From: JBILVQ01 sp044370375
GTDB lineage: Bacteria > Bacteroidota > Bacteroidia > UBA4408
Length of the DNA stretch: 9,461 nt
Assembly (NCBI GenBank): GCA_044370375.1
Contig: JBILVQ010000120.1
Location: 1-9,461, forward strand
Reading direction: 5' to 3'
In this document: one piece after another, positions 1-6,500 of the stretch
Numbering within the stretch: the stretch's first letter is position 1
Layout of the letters: each line of letters opens with the position of its first letter
Notes under the pieces: model-generated
Told to the model about the DNA's origin: nothing
Database searches by the model: none
What the model saw: the letters and a program-made list of their open reading frames with translations, nothing else
Made by a program: the position numbers and the translations under genes

Positions 1-1002
1 GGATTCATCAATGCCCATTGTCATCTTGAGCTATCGGGATTGAAGGGTTTGGTGCAAGCAGGTACAGGTTTGGTCGGTTTTATTAAGGATTTGCAACGCA
101 TCAGATCCCGCGAGGAATCGCTTATGATGGAAGCTGCCGCTGAACAGGATCAACGAATGTTTGATTACGGAATTCAAGTTGTTGGAGATATTTGTAATAG
201 TAACCTTACCATCCCTATTAAAAGGGCAAGTAAAATTAATTATCACAGTTTTGTTGAGTTGTTTTCTTTCCGCCCCGAGCAGGCATCGATAACCCTGCAG
301 AAGGGAAAATTATTGCTTGAACAGTTTTCTGATTTAACCAATGCCAATGGTGTTTCGCTTTCTGCAGGTTTAACGCCCCATGCACCTTACAGCACCTCTG
401 TTGCCTTGATGAAATTGATTTCACAGGAGTTGAATGGTTTACCATGCTCCATTCACATGATGGAAAGTGTTGCAGAATTTGAGTTTTTAATGAATGCTCA
501 AGGAGATTTTATGGATATGATGCAGGTTTTTGGAATTACCGTTGATGACCTTGTTCCTTATGCAGATAATCCTTTCCGTCTCTTTTTAACTCATTTTAGT
601 GGAATGGGCCCCCTAATTTCCGTTCATAATTCGTATTTGGATTTAGTGCAAGAGGATTTAATCCGGAATAAAATGTCCGGCGATGTGTTTTATTGTCTTT
701 GTCCACGGGCCAATCAGTACATAGAACGAGTTTATCCACCGCTAGATTTGTTGAGGTCTTTAAACCGAAAAATTGTATTAGGAACAGACAGTCTGGCTTC
801 TAATCATGATTTGAATTTACTGAACGAGGTAAATTCTTTACTGTCTTTAGAAAATATCCCTGAGGAGGAATGGTTGATGTGGATCACCATCAACGGAGCG
901 AAGGCCCTTGGTTTGGAAGCGCACTATGGTTCTTTTAGCAAGGGAAAAAAACCAGGGTTGATCCATATAAAGAATGATTTAACCGTTGATAGGATCCTGT
1001 GA
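1..1002 (+). CDS. Amidohydrolase / deaminase of the ATZ-TRZ-SsnA type (5' partial)
   Basis: The reading frame is open from base 1, so the N-terminus (probably some 50 residues) lies outside the window; 333 residues are visible. The metal-dependent amidohydrolase signature is complete: the strand-1 HxH motif in NAHCHLELS (His codons at 16-18 and 22-24), a TPHAPYS motif (His at 379-381), a metal His in SIHMMES (454-456), a VHNSY His (625-627) and the catalytic Asp in LGTDSLASN (787-789). This layout is known from hydrolytic deaminases and chlorohydrolases that use one Zn or Fe ion to deaminate purine, pyrimidine or related rings; the protein should be cytosolic. The exact substrate cannot be read from the sequence. 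Aminodeoxyfutalosine deaminase (menaquinone synthesis), guanine/cytosine deaminase-like or SsnA-like activities are all possible. The TTG at 40 is internal and not the start, because the HxH motif lies before it. The gene converges on sucB. Confidence 0.9.
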   Translation, partial: GFINAHCHLELSGLKGLVQAGTGLVGFIKDLQRIRSREESLMMEAAAEQDQRMFDYGIQVVGDICNSNLTIPIKRASKINYHSFVELFSFRPEQASITLQKGKLLLEQFSDLTNANGVSLSAGLTPHAPYSTSVALMKLISQELNGLPCSIHMMESVAEFEFLMNAQGDFMDMMQVFGITVDDLVPYADNPFRLFLTHFSGMGPLISVHNSYLDLVQEDLIRNKMSGDVFYCLCPRANQYIERVYPPLDLLRSLNRKIVLGTDSLASNHDLNLLNEVNSLLSLENIPEEEWLMWITINGAKALGLEAHYGSFSKGKKPGLIHIKNDLTVDRIL

Positions 1003-1008
1003 AAAAAA

Positions 1009-1050
1009 AATTAGGACAATGTACAATTTAAATCGTACAAAGTCCTAATT
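1009..1050. terminator. Bidirectional rho-independent terminator between converging genes
   Basis: A 9-bp perfect stem (AATTAGGAC at 1009-1017 with GTCCTAATT at 1042-1050) is followed inward by a 2x2 AA/AA internal loop and a second 5-bp stem (TGTAC 1020-1024 with GTACA 1035-1039) around a 10-nt AT loop. Read on the minus strand, the hairpin runs into a T tract formed by the A run at 1002-1010, so it is a good intrinsic terminator for sucAB. On the plus strand the tail (TTCTGCTTTCT) is a poorer U tract, so termination of the amidohydrolase transcript is likely weaker. The A run begins in the TGA stop codon of the amidohydrolase gene. Confidence 0.8.
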
Positions 1051-1067
1051 CTGCTTTCTACCTGTTA

Positions 1068-2303
1068 TTACAAACCCAGCAAAATCTCGTCAGGAGATTT
1101 GCTGCCGAATAAAATTTTGTGCGGTTGTTCCAGCATTTCTTTCACTTTTACCAAAAATCCAACCGACTCACGACCATCAATTATCCTGTGGTCATAGGAT
1201 AGCGCAACATACATGATAGGTCTGATAACAACTTGTCCGTTAACGGCAATGGGTCTTTCTACCACATTATGCATTCCTAGAATAGCACTCTGCGGAGGGT
1301 TAATGATGGGGGTTGAAAGCATGCTACCAAACACTCCGCCATTGGTAATGGTGAAAGTACCTCCTGTCATTTCTTCAATGGTGATTTTGTTATCACGCGC
1401 TTTCAAAGCAAGTTCTTTGATTGAACTTTCAATTTGAGCCAAACTCATGTTTTCGGCATTCCGAATTACAGGAACTACCAAACCCTTTGGAGCACTCACG
1501 GCAATGCCAATATCGCAGTAACGATGGTAAATAATTTCATCTCCGTCAATTTGTGCATTAACGGCAGGAAAAAGTGCTAAAGCCTCGGTAACAGCTTTGG
1601 TAAAAAACGACATAAAGCCGATGTTTACTCCATGTTTTTCTTTGAAAAGATCTTTGTACTTCGCTCGCAATGCCATGATTGCACTCATATCAACTTCGTT
1701 GAAAGTAGTTAACATGGCGGTCTCATTTTTAACGGATACAAGTCTTTGCGCTAATTTTTTTCTTAACGCAGAGAGCTTTTGACGCTCGGTGTTTCTTGAA
1801 TTTTCTACCTTGCTTTCCGGACTGAACCCTTTGGCCAATAAAGTTAAAACATCTCCTTTGGTGATTCTTCCATCCTTGCCGGAGGCTTCTACCTGCGAAG
1901 GTTTTATATTGTTTTCCTCCATTATTTTCTTGGCGGCAACAGAAGGTGTACCACTGGCATAATTGGCTGCTGTTTCTTTAGCAGGTTCCGGCTTTTTTTC
2001 GGTGGTAGCTTGCGCTGTTGTTTTTGAAGGTTGCTCGTTGCCTGATTTTGGGCTTGCATTTCCTTTTTTGCTGGTATCAACCGAACAAACGATAGCACCT
2101 ACCTTCACAGATTCTCCTTCTGGAACCAATATTTTCAGTTCACCGGCTTCTTCAGCATTGATGGTAAGGGTGGCTTTGTCGGAATCAATTTCACACAATT
2201 CTTCATCTTTTTCTACAAAGTCTCCATCTTTTTTTATCCATCTGGCAATTTGTACTTCGGTAATTGATTCACCTGGACTGGGTACTTTTATTTCAACAAT
2301 CAT
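1068..2303 (-). CDS. sucB: 2-oxoglutarate dehydrogenase E2, dihydrolipoyllysine succinyltransferase
   Basis: This 411-residue protein transfers the succinyl group from E1-bound ThDP via lipoyl-lysine to CoA and forms the core of the 2-oxoglutarate dehydrogenase complex in the cytosol. Domains in order: one lipoyl domain at about 1-77, with the lipoylated lysine at K43 in EIDSDKATL; an Ala/Pro/Lys/Thr-rich flexible linker at about 78-115; a peripheral subunit-binding domain at about 117-155 (GTPSVAAKKIMEEN to GRITKGDVL); and the acyltransferase domain at about 180-411, with the active-site motif SYDHRIIDG (H372, D376). The length matches the family (about 405 in E. coli), and a single lipoyl domain together with the adjacent E1o gene favours SucB over a pyruvate or branched-chain E2. 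The ATG at 2301-2303 directly begins the MIVEIKVPSPGES lipoyl strand. The start lies 23 nt after the sucA stop with no Shine-Dalgarno sequence, so it is presumably cotranscribed from the sucA promoter. No dihydrolipoamide dehydrogenase gene is adjacent. Confidence 0.97.
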   Translation of the reverse strand: MIVEIKVPSPGESITEVQIARWIKKDGDFVEKDEELCEIDSDKATLTINAEEAGELKILVPEGESVKVGAIVCSVDTSKKGNASPKSGNEQPSKTTAQATTEKKPEPAKETAANYASGTPSVAAKKIMEENNIKPSQVEASGKDGRITKGDVLTLLAKGFSPESKVENSRNTERQKLSALRKKLAQRLVSVKNETAMLTTFNEVDMSAIMALRAKYKDLFKEKHGVNIGFMSFFTKAVTEALALFPAVNAQIDGDEIIYHRYCDIGIAVSAPKGLVVPVIRNAENMSLAQIESSIKELALKARDNKITIEEMTGGTFTITNGGVFGSMLSTPIINPPQSAILGMHNVVERPIAVNGQVVIRPIMYVALSYDHRIIDGRESVGFLVKVKEMLEQPHKILFGSKSPDEILLGL

Positions 2304-2326
2304 TGCGGCTTATTTTTAATTCGTTT

Positions 2327-5071
2327 TTATTTCGATTGACAGTATTCGATGGTTTGATCCATCAAAAGTTGTTGTTGCATTTGGTGCATTTTGTGAGAGC
2401 CACTGGCTGGACTAGCGCTTTCATGTCTGGAAATACAATCCGGATTCAATGGGCGTAGGGTTCTGAGGATGTATTCCCATGCTCCCATATTTTCGGGCTC
2501 TTCCTGAACCCAAAGAATATTTTCGGCTTTGCTGTATTTTTTTCTGATAGCATCGAGGCTGTGATGAGCAAAAGGATATAATTGCTCAATTCTTATCAAC
2601 GCTGCATTATTAATGCTGTCTGCATCAAAGCGCTCGCGTAAATCATAATATACCTTTCCGCAACAAAGCACCAAGGTTTTAATTTGTTTTGGCACTGCCT
2701 TTTCATCGTCAATTATTTCCTGGAAATGGCTGTCAGAAAAATCTTTGTAAGTGGAAACGCATTTTGAGTGCCGCAATAAACTTTTTGGTGTGAAGGCAAT
2801 TAATGGCTTCCTAAAATCAGCCTTCAATTGTCTCCTGAGGGCATGAAAAAAGTTTGCGGGTGTGGTACAATTGATAATGTACATATTGTACTCAGCACAG
2901 AGGTGAAGAAAACGCTCAATGCGTGCACTGGAATGCTCTGCTCCCTGCCCTTCATAGCCATGAGGAAGAAAAACACAGATGCCGTTCATTCTTCTCCATT
3001 TATCTTCGGCACTGCTTAAGTACTGGTCGAAAATAACCTGAGCACAATTGTTGAAGTCTCCGAATTGTGCTTCCCAAACCGTAAGTGCATTGGGTGTTGC
3101 CATGGCATAACCATATTCGAAGCCCAGCACTCCGTATTCCGAAAGCAAGGAATTATAAATGCTGAACTGTGCCTGGTTATCACTTAGGTTAGCCAACGGT
3201 ATATACTCTTCTTCCGAATCCTCAATTTTAATTACTGCATGCCGGTGTGAAAAAGTTCCTCGCTCTACGTCTTGTCCGCTGAAGCGTACAGGATAATTTT
3301 CAAGCATGAGTGATGCATAGGCAAAGTGCTCGGCCATCGCCCAATCGAAGTTTCCTTCGCCTTCCATCATTTTTTGCCGATCTTTTAGGATTGAGGCTAT
3401 TTTATTGAAGAATTTTTTATCAGCCGGAATTTCAGTTATTTTTTTTGCGATTTCGATTAACGTTTTTTTCTGAACCGCGGTGTTTACTGGTGTAATGAAA
3501 TCCTCTGCGGTGTGCATTCTGATTCCTTTCCAGGCTCCTTCCAGGAAGGAAGTAATTTTGGATTTACGGATTTGTTTCGCCTCATCCAATCTTTCCTGCA
3601 ACATGTCTTTGTATTGCTTGTCTAATTCCTTGGCAGCATTTTCGTCAACGGTTTTTTCGGCAAGCAACTTTTTAAAGTAAATCTCTCTTGGGTTGGGGTG
3701 GGCAGCAATTTTTTTGTATAAAATAGGTTGGGTGAAACGTGGTTCATCGCCTTCGTTATGACCGTATTTTCTGTAGCAAAGCAAATCAATGAAAACATCT
3801 CTTTTGAAGTTTTGTCTGAATTCTACAGCAATTCGGATGGCATGCACCAAACCTTCAACATCATCGCCATTAACATGGAAAACAGGCGACAGGACAACCT
3901 TAGCAATATCTGTACAATAGGTACTTGATCGGGCATCAAGGTAATTGGTGGTAAAACCTACTTGGTTGTTCACCACAAGATGGATGGTGCCACCGGTTTT
4001 ATAACCTTCCAGTTTCGACATTTGAATCACCTCGTAAACAACACCCTGTGCTGCAATCGCGGCATCCCCGTGAATCAGGATGGGTGCAAGTTTGCTACTG
4101 TCTCCTCCGTACGTGTGGTCAATTTTTGCTCTTGAAATACCTTCAACCACCGGTCCAACCGTTTCAAGGTGGGAAGGATTGGGCGTTAAACTAAGGTGTA
4201 CTTTATTGCCCTCATTGGTAATAATATTCGTGCTATACCCGAGGTGGTATTTTACATCGCCATCAAACAAAGTTTCTTCGTATTCCTTTCCTTCAAATTC
4301 CGTAAAAATATTTTCGTAGGTTTTATTCAGAATGTTGGCTAGAACATTTAATCTTCCACGGTGTGCCATGCCAATCACAAATTCTTGAATCCCTAAGGAA
4401 GCTCCCTTTTCGATTACAGCATCAAGCGCTGGAATTAATGCTTCGGCTCCTTCCAGCGAAAATCTTTTCTGGCCTACAAATTTCGTATGTAAGAAGTTTT
4501 CGAAAACTACTGCTTTGCATATTTTTTCGAGCAATCTCTTTTTTTCAGGAACACTTAATTGAGGGGTGTTTCTGGTGGATTCCAGTTTTTCTTTCAACCA
4601 GCCAAGAATTTTGGAATTACGGATGTACATGTATTCTACCCCAACGGTGTTGCAGTAGGTTTGCTTGAGCATCGAGATAATGTCCTTTAATTTTGCAGGA
4701 CCTAATCCAACTTCTTTACCTGCCTGAAAAACAATTTCCATATCCCCTTCACCTAAACCAATCAGGTGTAAATCGTCAAGCGTAGGTTTGTATTTCCTTC
4801 TTTCTCTTACCGGGTTGGTTTGTGTGAACAAATGTCCGGTTGATCGGTAAAGGTTAATCAGGTTGATGACCTCAAATTCTTTGCTAAGGTTTGATGGAAT
4901 AGGCCCGTTACTTTCCAATTCTTTTACAGGGAAGTTTTTTCTTGAGAACTCAAAGCCTTCAAAAAATTTCTTCCAAGAAATATCTACCGAATCAGGATTA
5001 GCCTGATACGCCTCGTAAAGGTTATTGATGGCAGAAACATCACCATTCCCTACATAGGAAAATTGATCCAT
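2327..5071 (-). CDS. sucA: 2-oxoglutarate dehydrogenase E1, ThDP-dependent decarboxylase
   Basis: This 914-residue subunit decarboxylates 2-oxoglutarate on thiamine diphosphate and succinylates the lipoyl group of SucB, the rate-setting TCA-cycle step to succinyl-CoA. It shows the N-terminal E2-binding segment (about 8-45, NNLYEAYQANPDSVDISWKK), the active-site AHRGRLN (H237), KYHLGYS, the NPSHLE motif (H301), the ThDP/Mg site GDAAIAAQG (D336) followed by VVNNQVGFTT (N368/N369), RKYGHNEGDEPRFTQP, the Pyr-domain LSEYGVLGFEYGYA (E645 in LSE) and HGYEGQGAEHSSAR (about 704-717) before the C-terminal domain. Length fits the family (933 in E. coli), with no frameshift or missing catalytic motif. 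ATG 5069-5071 begins a typical MDQFSYVGN N-terminus. There is no Shine-Dalgarno sequence, only an A/T-rich leader, as usual in Bacteroidota. It is first in a sucA-sucB operon. Confidence 0.98.
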   Translation of the reverse strand: MDQFSYVGNGDVSAINNLYEAYQANPDSVDISWKKFFEGFEFSRKNFPVKELESNGPIPSNLSKEFEVINLINLYRSTGHLFTQTNPVRERRKYKPTLDDLHLIGLGEGDMEIVFQAGKEVGLGPAKLKDIISMLKQTYCNTVGVEYMYIRNSKILGWLKEKLESTRNTPQLSVPEKKRLLEKICKAVVFENFLHTKFVGQKRFSLEGAEALIPALDAVIEKGASLGIQEFVIGMAHRGRLNVLANILNKTYENIFTEFEGKEYEETLFDGDVKYHLGYSTNIITNEGNKVHLSLTPNPSHLETVGPVVEGISRAKIDHTYGGDSSKLAPILIHGDAAIAAQGVVYEVIQMSKLEGYKTGGTIHLVVNNQVGFTTNYLDARSSTYCTDIAKVVLSPVFHVNGDDVEGLVHAIRIAVEFRQNFKRDVFIDLLCYRKYGHNEGDEPRFTQPILYKKIAAHPNPREIYFKKLLAEKTVDENAAKELDKQYKDMLQERLDEAKQIRKSKITSFLEGAWKGIRMHTAEDFITPVNTAVQKKTLIEIAKKITEIPADKKFFNKIASILKDRQKMMEGEGNFDWAMAEHFAYASLMLENYPVRFSGQDVERGTFSHRHAVIKIEDSEEEYIPLANLSDNQAQFSIYNSLLSEYGVLGFEYGYAMATPNALTVWEAQFGDFNNCAQVIFDQYLSSAEDKWRRMNGICVFLPHGYEGQGAEHSSARIERFLHLCAEYNMYIINCTTPANFFHALRRQLKADFRKPLIAFTPKSLLRHSKCVSTYKDFSDSHFQEIIDDEKAVPKQIKTLVLCCGKVYYDLRERFDADSINNAALIRIEQLYPFAHHSLDAIRKKYSKAENILWVQEEPENMGAWEYILRTLRPLNPDCISRHESASPASGSHKMHQMQQQLLMDQTIEYCQSK

Positions 5072-5100
5072 ACTTTGTATTTTAATTCAACTTTAACGCG

Positions 5101-5108
5101 CAAAGGTA
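5101..5108 (-). promoter_or_regulatory. Putative sucAB promoter, Bacteroidota -7 element TACCTTTG
   Basis: On the minus strand this reads TACCTTTG, a full match to the TAnnTTTG -7 consensus known for the primary sigma factor of Bacteroidota. Transcription would begin about 5 nt further on, giving an A/T-rich leader of about 25 nt before the sucA ATG at 5071. No clear TTG -33 element is found at the usual distance; an inverted repeat occupies that region instead. Confidence 0.6.
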
Positions 5109-5127
5109 AGAAATAAGCGATTTCTTT

Positions 5128-5153
5128 CCCTGCTATTGAAACACACTGCAGGG
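5128..5153. promoter_or_regulatory. Inverted repeat CCCTGC-N14-GCAGGG upstream of the sucA promoter
   Basis: CCCTGC (5128-5133) and GCAGGG (5148-5153) form a perfect 6-bp dyad with a 14-nt AT-rich spacer. It starts about 20 bp upstream of the sucA -7 element, where the -33 region should be. Placement and arm spacing (20 bp centre to centre, about two helical turns) would suit a dimeric regulator of the TCA-cycle operon. No regulator can be named, and a 6-bp dyad can arise by chance. Confidence 0.3.
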
Positions 5154-5410
5154 CAATTTGTTAGATATTTTTTGTCGCCAAGGCGTTTTTTTTTTGCCTG
5201 AGATTTCACGAAGTCCGTAATGCCTGAAAAACAGGGTTTTTCGAGAAAATATTATTTTTTTATTAGCGTATTTTAGTACAATAATTCTACGATATGGAGG
5301 ATTCATTCTTGCGCCTGAGACAAACCAACCGGCTCAAAGCTTGCTGTTTTTCTCCAATAGAAAACTGATGAGGGGGCTTAAAATGGGATGTTTGAAGGAT
5401 AAAATAGGCC
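5154..5410. other. Gene-free intergenic stretch, AT-rich with small hairpins
   Basis: No convincing coding region is found on either strand between the sucA promoter and the terminator of the neighbouring operon. Visible structure includes CGCC-AA-GGCG (5176-5185) directly followed by ten T (5186-5195), and GAAAAAC-AGG-GTTTTTC (5226-5242, 7-bp stem), followed by an AT-rich run up to about 5290. A plus-strand TATTTTAG (5269-5276) resembles a -7 element with one mismatch, upstream of a 24-codon ORF at 5294-5368 that has no recognisable product. The role is unknown; a short untranslated RNA is possible but unsupported beyond this. Confidence 0.5.
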
Positions 5411-5447
5411 CAAAAGGCAAGGGTGTTGAGGGCTAAACACCCTTGCC
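5411..5447 (-). terminator. Rho-independent terminator of the TonB receptor/lipoprotein operon
   Basis: A perfect 12-bp stem (GGCAAGGGTGTT 5416-5427 with AACACCCTTGCC 5436-5447) closes an 8-nt loop. On the minus strand it is followed by TTTT (complement of 5412-5415). It lies about 20 nt past the stop codon of the last lipoprotein gene. The stem is strong and GC-rich at its base, but the U tract is short. Confidence 0.75.
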
Positions 5448-5467
5448 TACGTTTATGGTTTGCTCTA

Positions 5468-5917
5468 TTATTCTTTCGTTAATTCAATGATAACGGTCTT
5501 TCCCTTAAAACCGTTAAGTGCTGTTGATTGCAGGGTCATGTTTTTTCTCGACCTTTCCTCTATTGAAAAGACTCCACTGATGGCTGCACTTATCTCAATG
5601 GCATGATGATCAAGATCGGAATGCGTATGATCTGTTTGGTCAGAGTATTCAAAGGTATCGCCCTGATCCCTTATTTGCCAGATAAAATGTGCCACTCCGC
5701 CTTCATGGGTAACAAGCTCCCCGGTGCAGGATTCATCATAAATGTCGCAATCGGCAAATTCCAAATGAGGCAACTCTTCATGAGGGGTTCCGTCAACGGT
5801 AAACGCGCTGATGGCCCATTTTTCTCCTGTAAGTTGCTTGCTGTAACGGGTTGTTTTACTGCACGAGGCCAAGGTAAAAATAATGGCTACGGCCAAAAGG
5901 TAAATTGTATTTTTCAT
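5468..5917 (-). CDS. Small His-rich lipoprotein, function unknown
   Basis: A predicted 149-residue envelope lipoprotein. The start is placed at ATG 5915-5917 rather than an upstream TTG at 5953, because the upstream version overlaps the preceding gene and only the shorter form begins with a proper lipoprotein signal peptide (MKNTIYLLAVAIIFTLASC, lipid-acceptor C19). The mature part contains LTGEKWAISAFTVDG, reminiscent of small Bacteroidota lipocalin-like lipoproteins. It is rich in histidine: H46, H51, H71, H77 and a cluster H97, H99, H104, H105 within TDHTHSDLDHHAIEIS. C57 and C64 could pair. The cluster suggests divalent-metal binding, which fits the neighbouring TonB receptor; this is inference, and no family is recognised with certainty. 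One nucleotide separates its ATG from the TAA of the gene before (TAAAATG), so translation is probably coupled. It is last in the operon, before a terminator hairpin. Confidence 0.85.
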   Translation of the reverse strand: MKNTIYLLAVAIIFTLASCSKTTRYSKQLTGEKWAISAFTVDGTPHEELPHLEFADCDIYDESCTGELVTHEGGVAHFIWQIRDQGDTFEYSDQTDHTHSDLDHHAIEISAAISGVFSIEERSRKNMTLQSTALNGFKGKTVIIELTKE

Positions 5918-5918
5918 T

Positions 5919-6479
5919 TTAGTAGATTCTTGATTTAAATGTAACTTCAACATCTGTTTCGCCCTTGTCGGCTGTGCCGTCTTTAATACCAGGCTGGTGT
6001 TTCAGCACTACCGTAGTGGTTCCGCTAGATGCAGCGCCTGTTCTGAAGGTTCCCTTTAGTCCCAAAGGTAAATTCTTACTGTCCTTGTCAGTGATTTTAA
6101 TGTTTGCATTAATTCCCGTGCTGGAATATACAAACAAGTGATCGTCAGCCTCCTCTTTTATTTCATCGGTAATGTTTTCTGATGGACTAACCGATTCATT
6201 CAGCAGGCTGGTTTCGAAATACCAGGTTTTGTTGGCCTCTAGCTTAAGGGAGTCGAATTGCCCCGGCTCATTTCCTCCTTCTCCATCCAGGTCTTTAAAA
6301 ATGGTTACAACTTTATTGGCCGAATTTGCTGAGTCGGTAAATTCAATCCTTAAGGTAGTAATTAACTCGGGTTCATTGACCGGTGCAGGAACCGGAACCA
6401 GGTCATCGTCTTTTTTGCATCCTTGCATAACGACCACGGCCGAAAGCAGCAGAAGCAGGAAGTGTTTTGATTTTTTCAT
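5919..6479 (-). CDS. Acidic lipoprotein paired with a TonB-dependent receptor
   Basis: A 186-residue lipoprotein with signal peptide MKKSKHFLLLLLSAVVVMQGC (acceptor C21), then an acidic, Pro-rich tether (KKDDDLVPVPAPVNEPE). The body begins with ITTLRIEFTDSANSANKV, then IFKDLDGEGGNEP and TDEIKEEADDHLFVYS, and ends with VLKHQPGIKDGTADKGETDVEVTF. From memory this pattern (ITTL, DLDGxGGN, EEAD/E-H, KHxP, GETD) recurs in Bacteroidota lipoproteins next to TonB receptors of the kind encoded just upstream; public entries often carry uninformative or accidental names, so no function is claimed. The Asp/Glu- and His-rich loops could bind cations. It starts 21 nt after the receptor stop codon. The ATG at 6477-6479 lacks a Shine-Dalgarno sequence. 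It is probably surface- or periplasm-facing in the outer membrane. Confidence 0.88.
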   Translation of the reverse strand: MKKSKHFLLLLLSAVVVMQGCKKDDDLVPVPAPVNEPELITTLRIEFTDSANSANKVVTIFKDLDGEGGNEPGQFDSLKLEANKTWYFETSLLNESVSPSENITDEIKEEADDHLFVYSSTGINANIKITDKDSKNLPLGLKGTFRTGAASSGTTTVVLKHQPGIKDGTADKGETDVEVTFKSRIY

Positions 6480-6500
6480 TGTTTGGTTTTGATGAGGTGA

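Noticed and set aside
5196..5317. Three GCCTGA copies (5196, 5222, 5311) as a repeat family
   Set aside because: Six-base matches with irregular spacing and no extended similarity; expected by chance.
5294..5368. 24-codon plus-strand ORF starting MEDSFLRLRQTN in the intergenic region
   Set aside because: Too short, no recognisable similarity, no signal peptide, and only a one-mismatch promoter-like sequence upstream; not annotated as a gene.
5918..5953. Upstream TTG start for the His-rich lipoprotein, adding 12 residues
   Set aside because: It would overlap the preceding gene by 35 nt and place a charged stretch before the lipoprotein signal peptide; the ATG at 5915-5917 is better.
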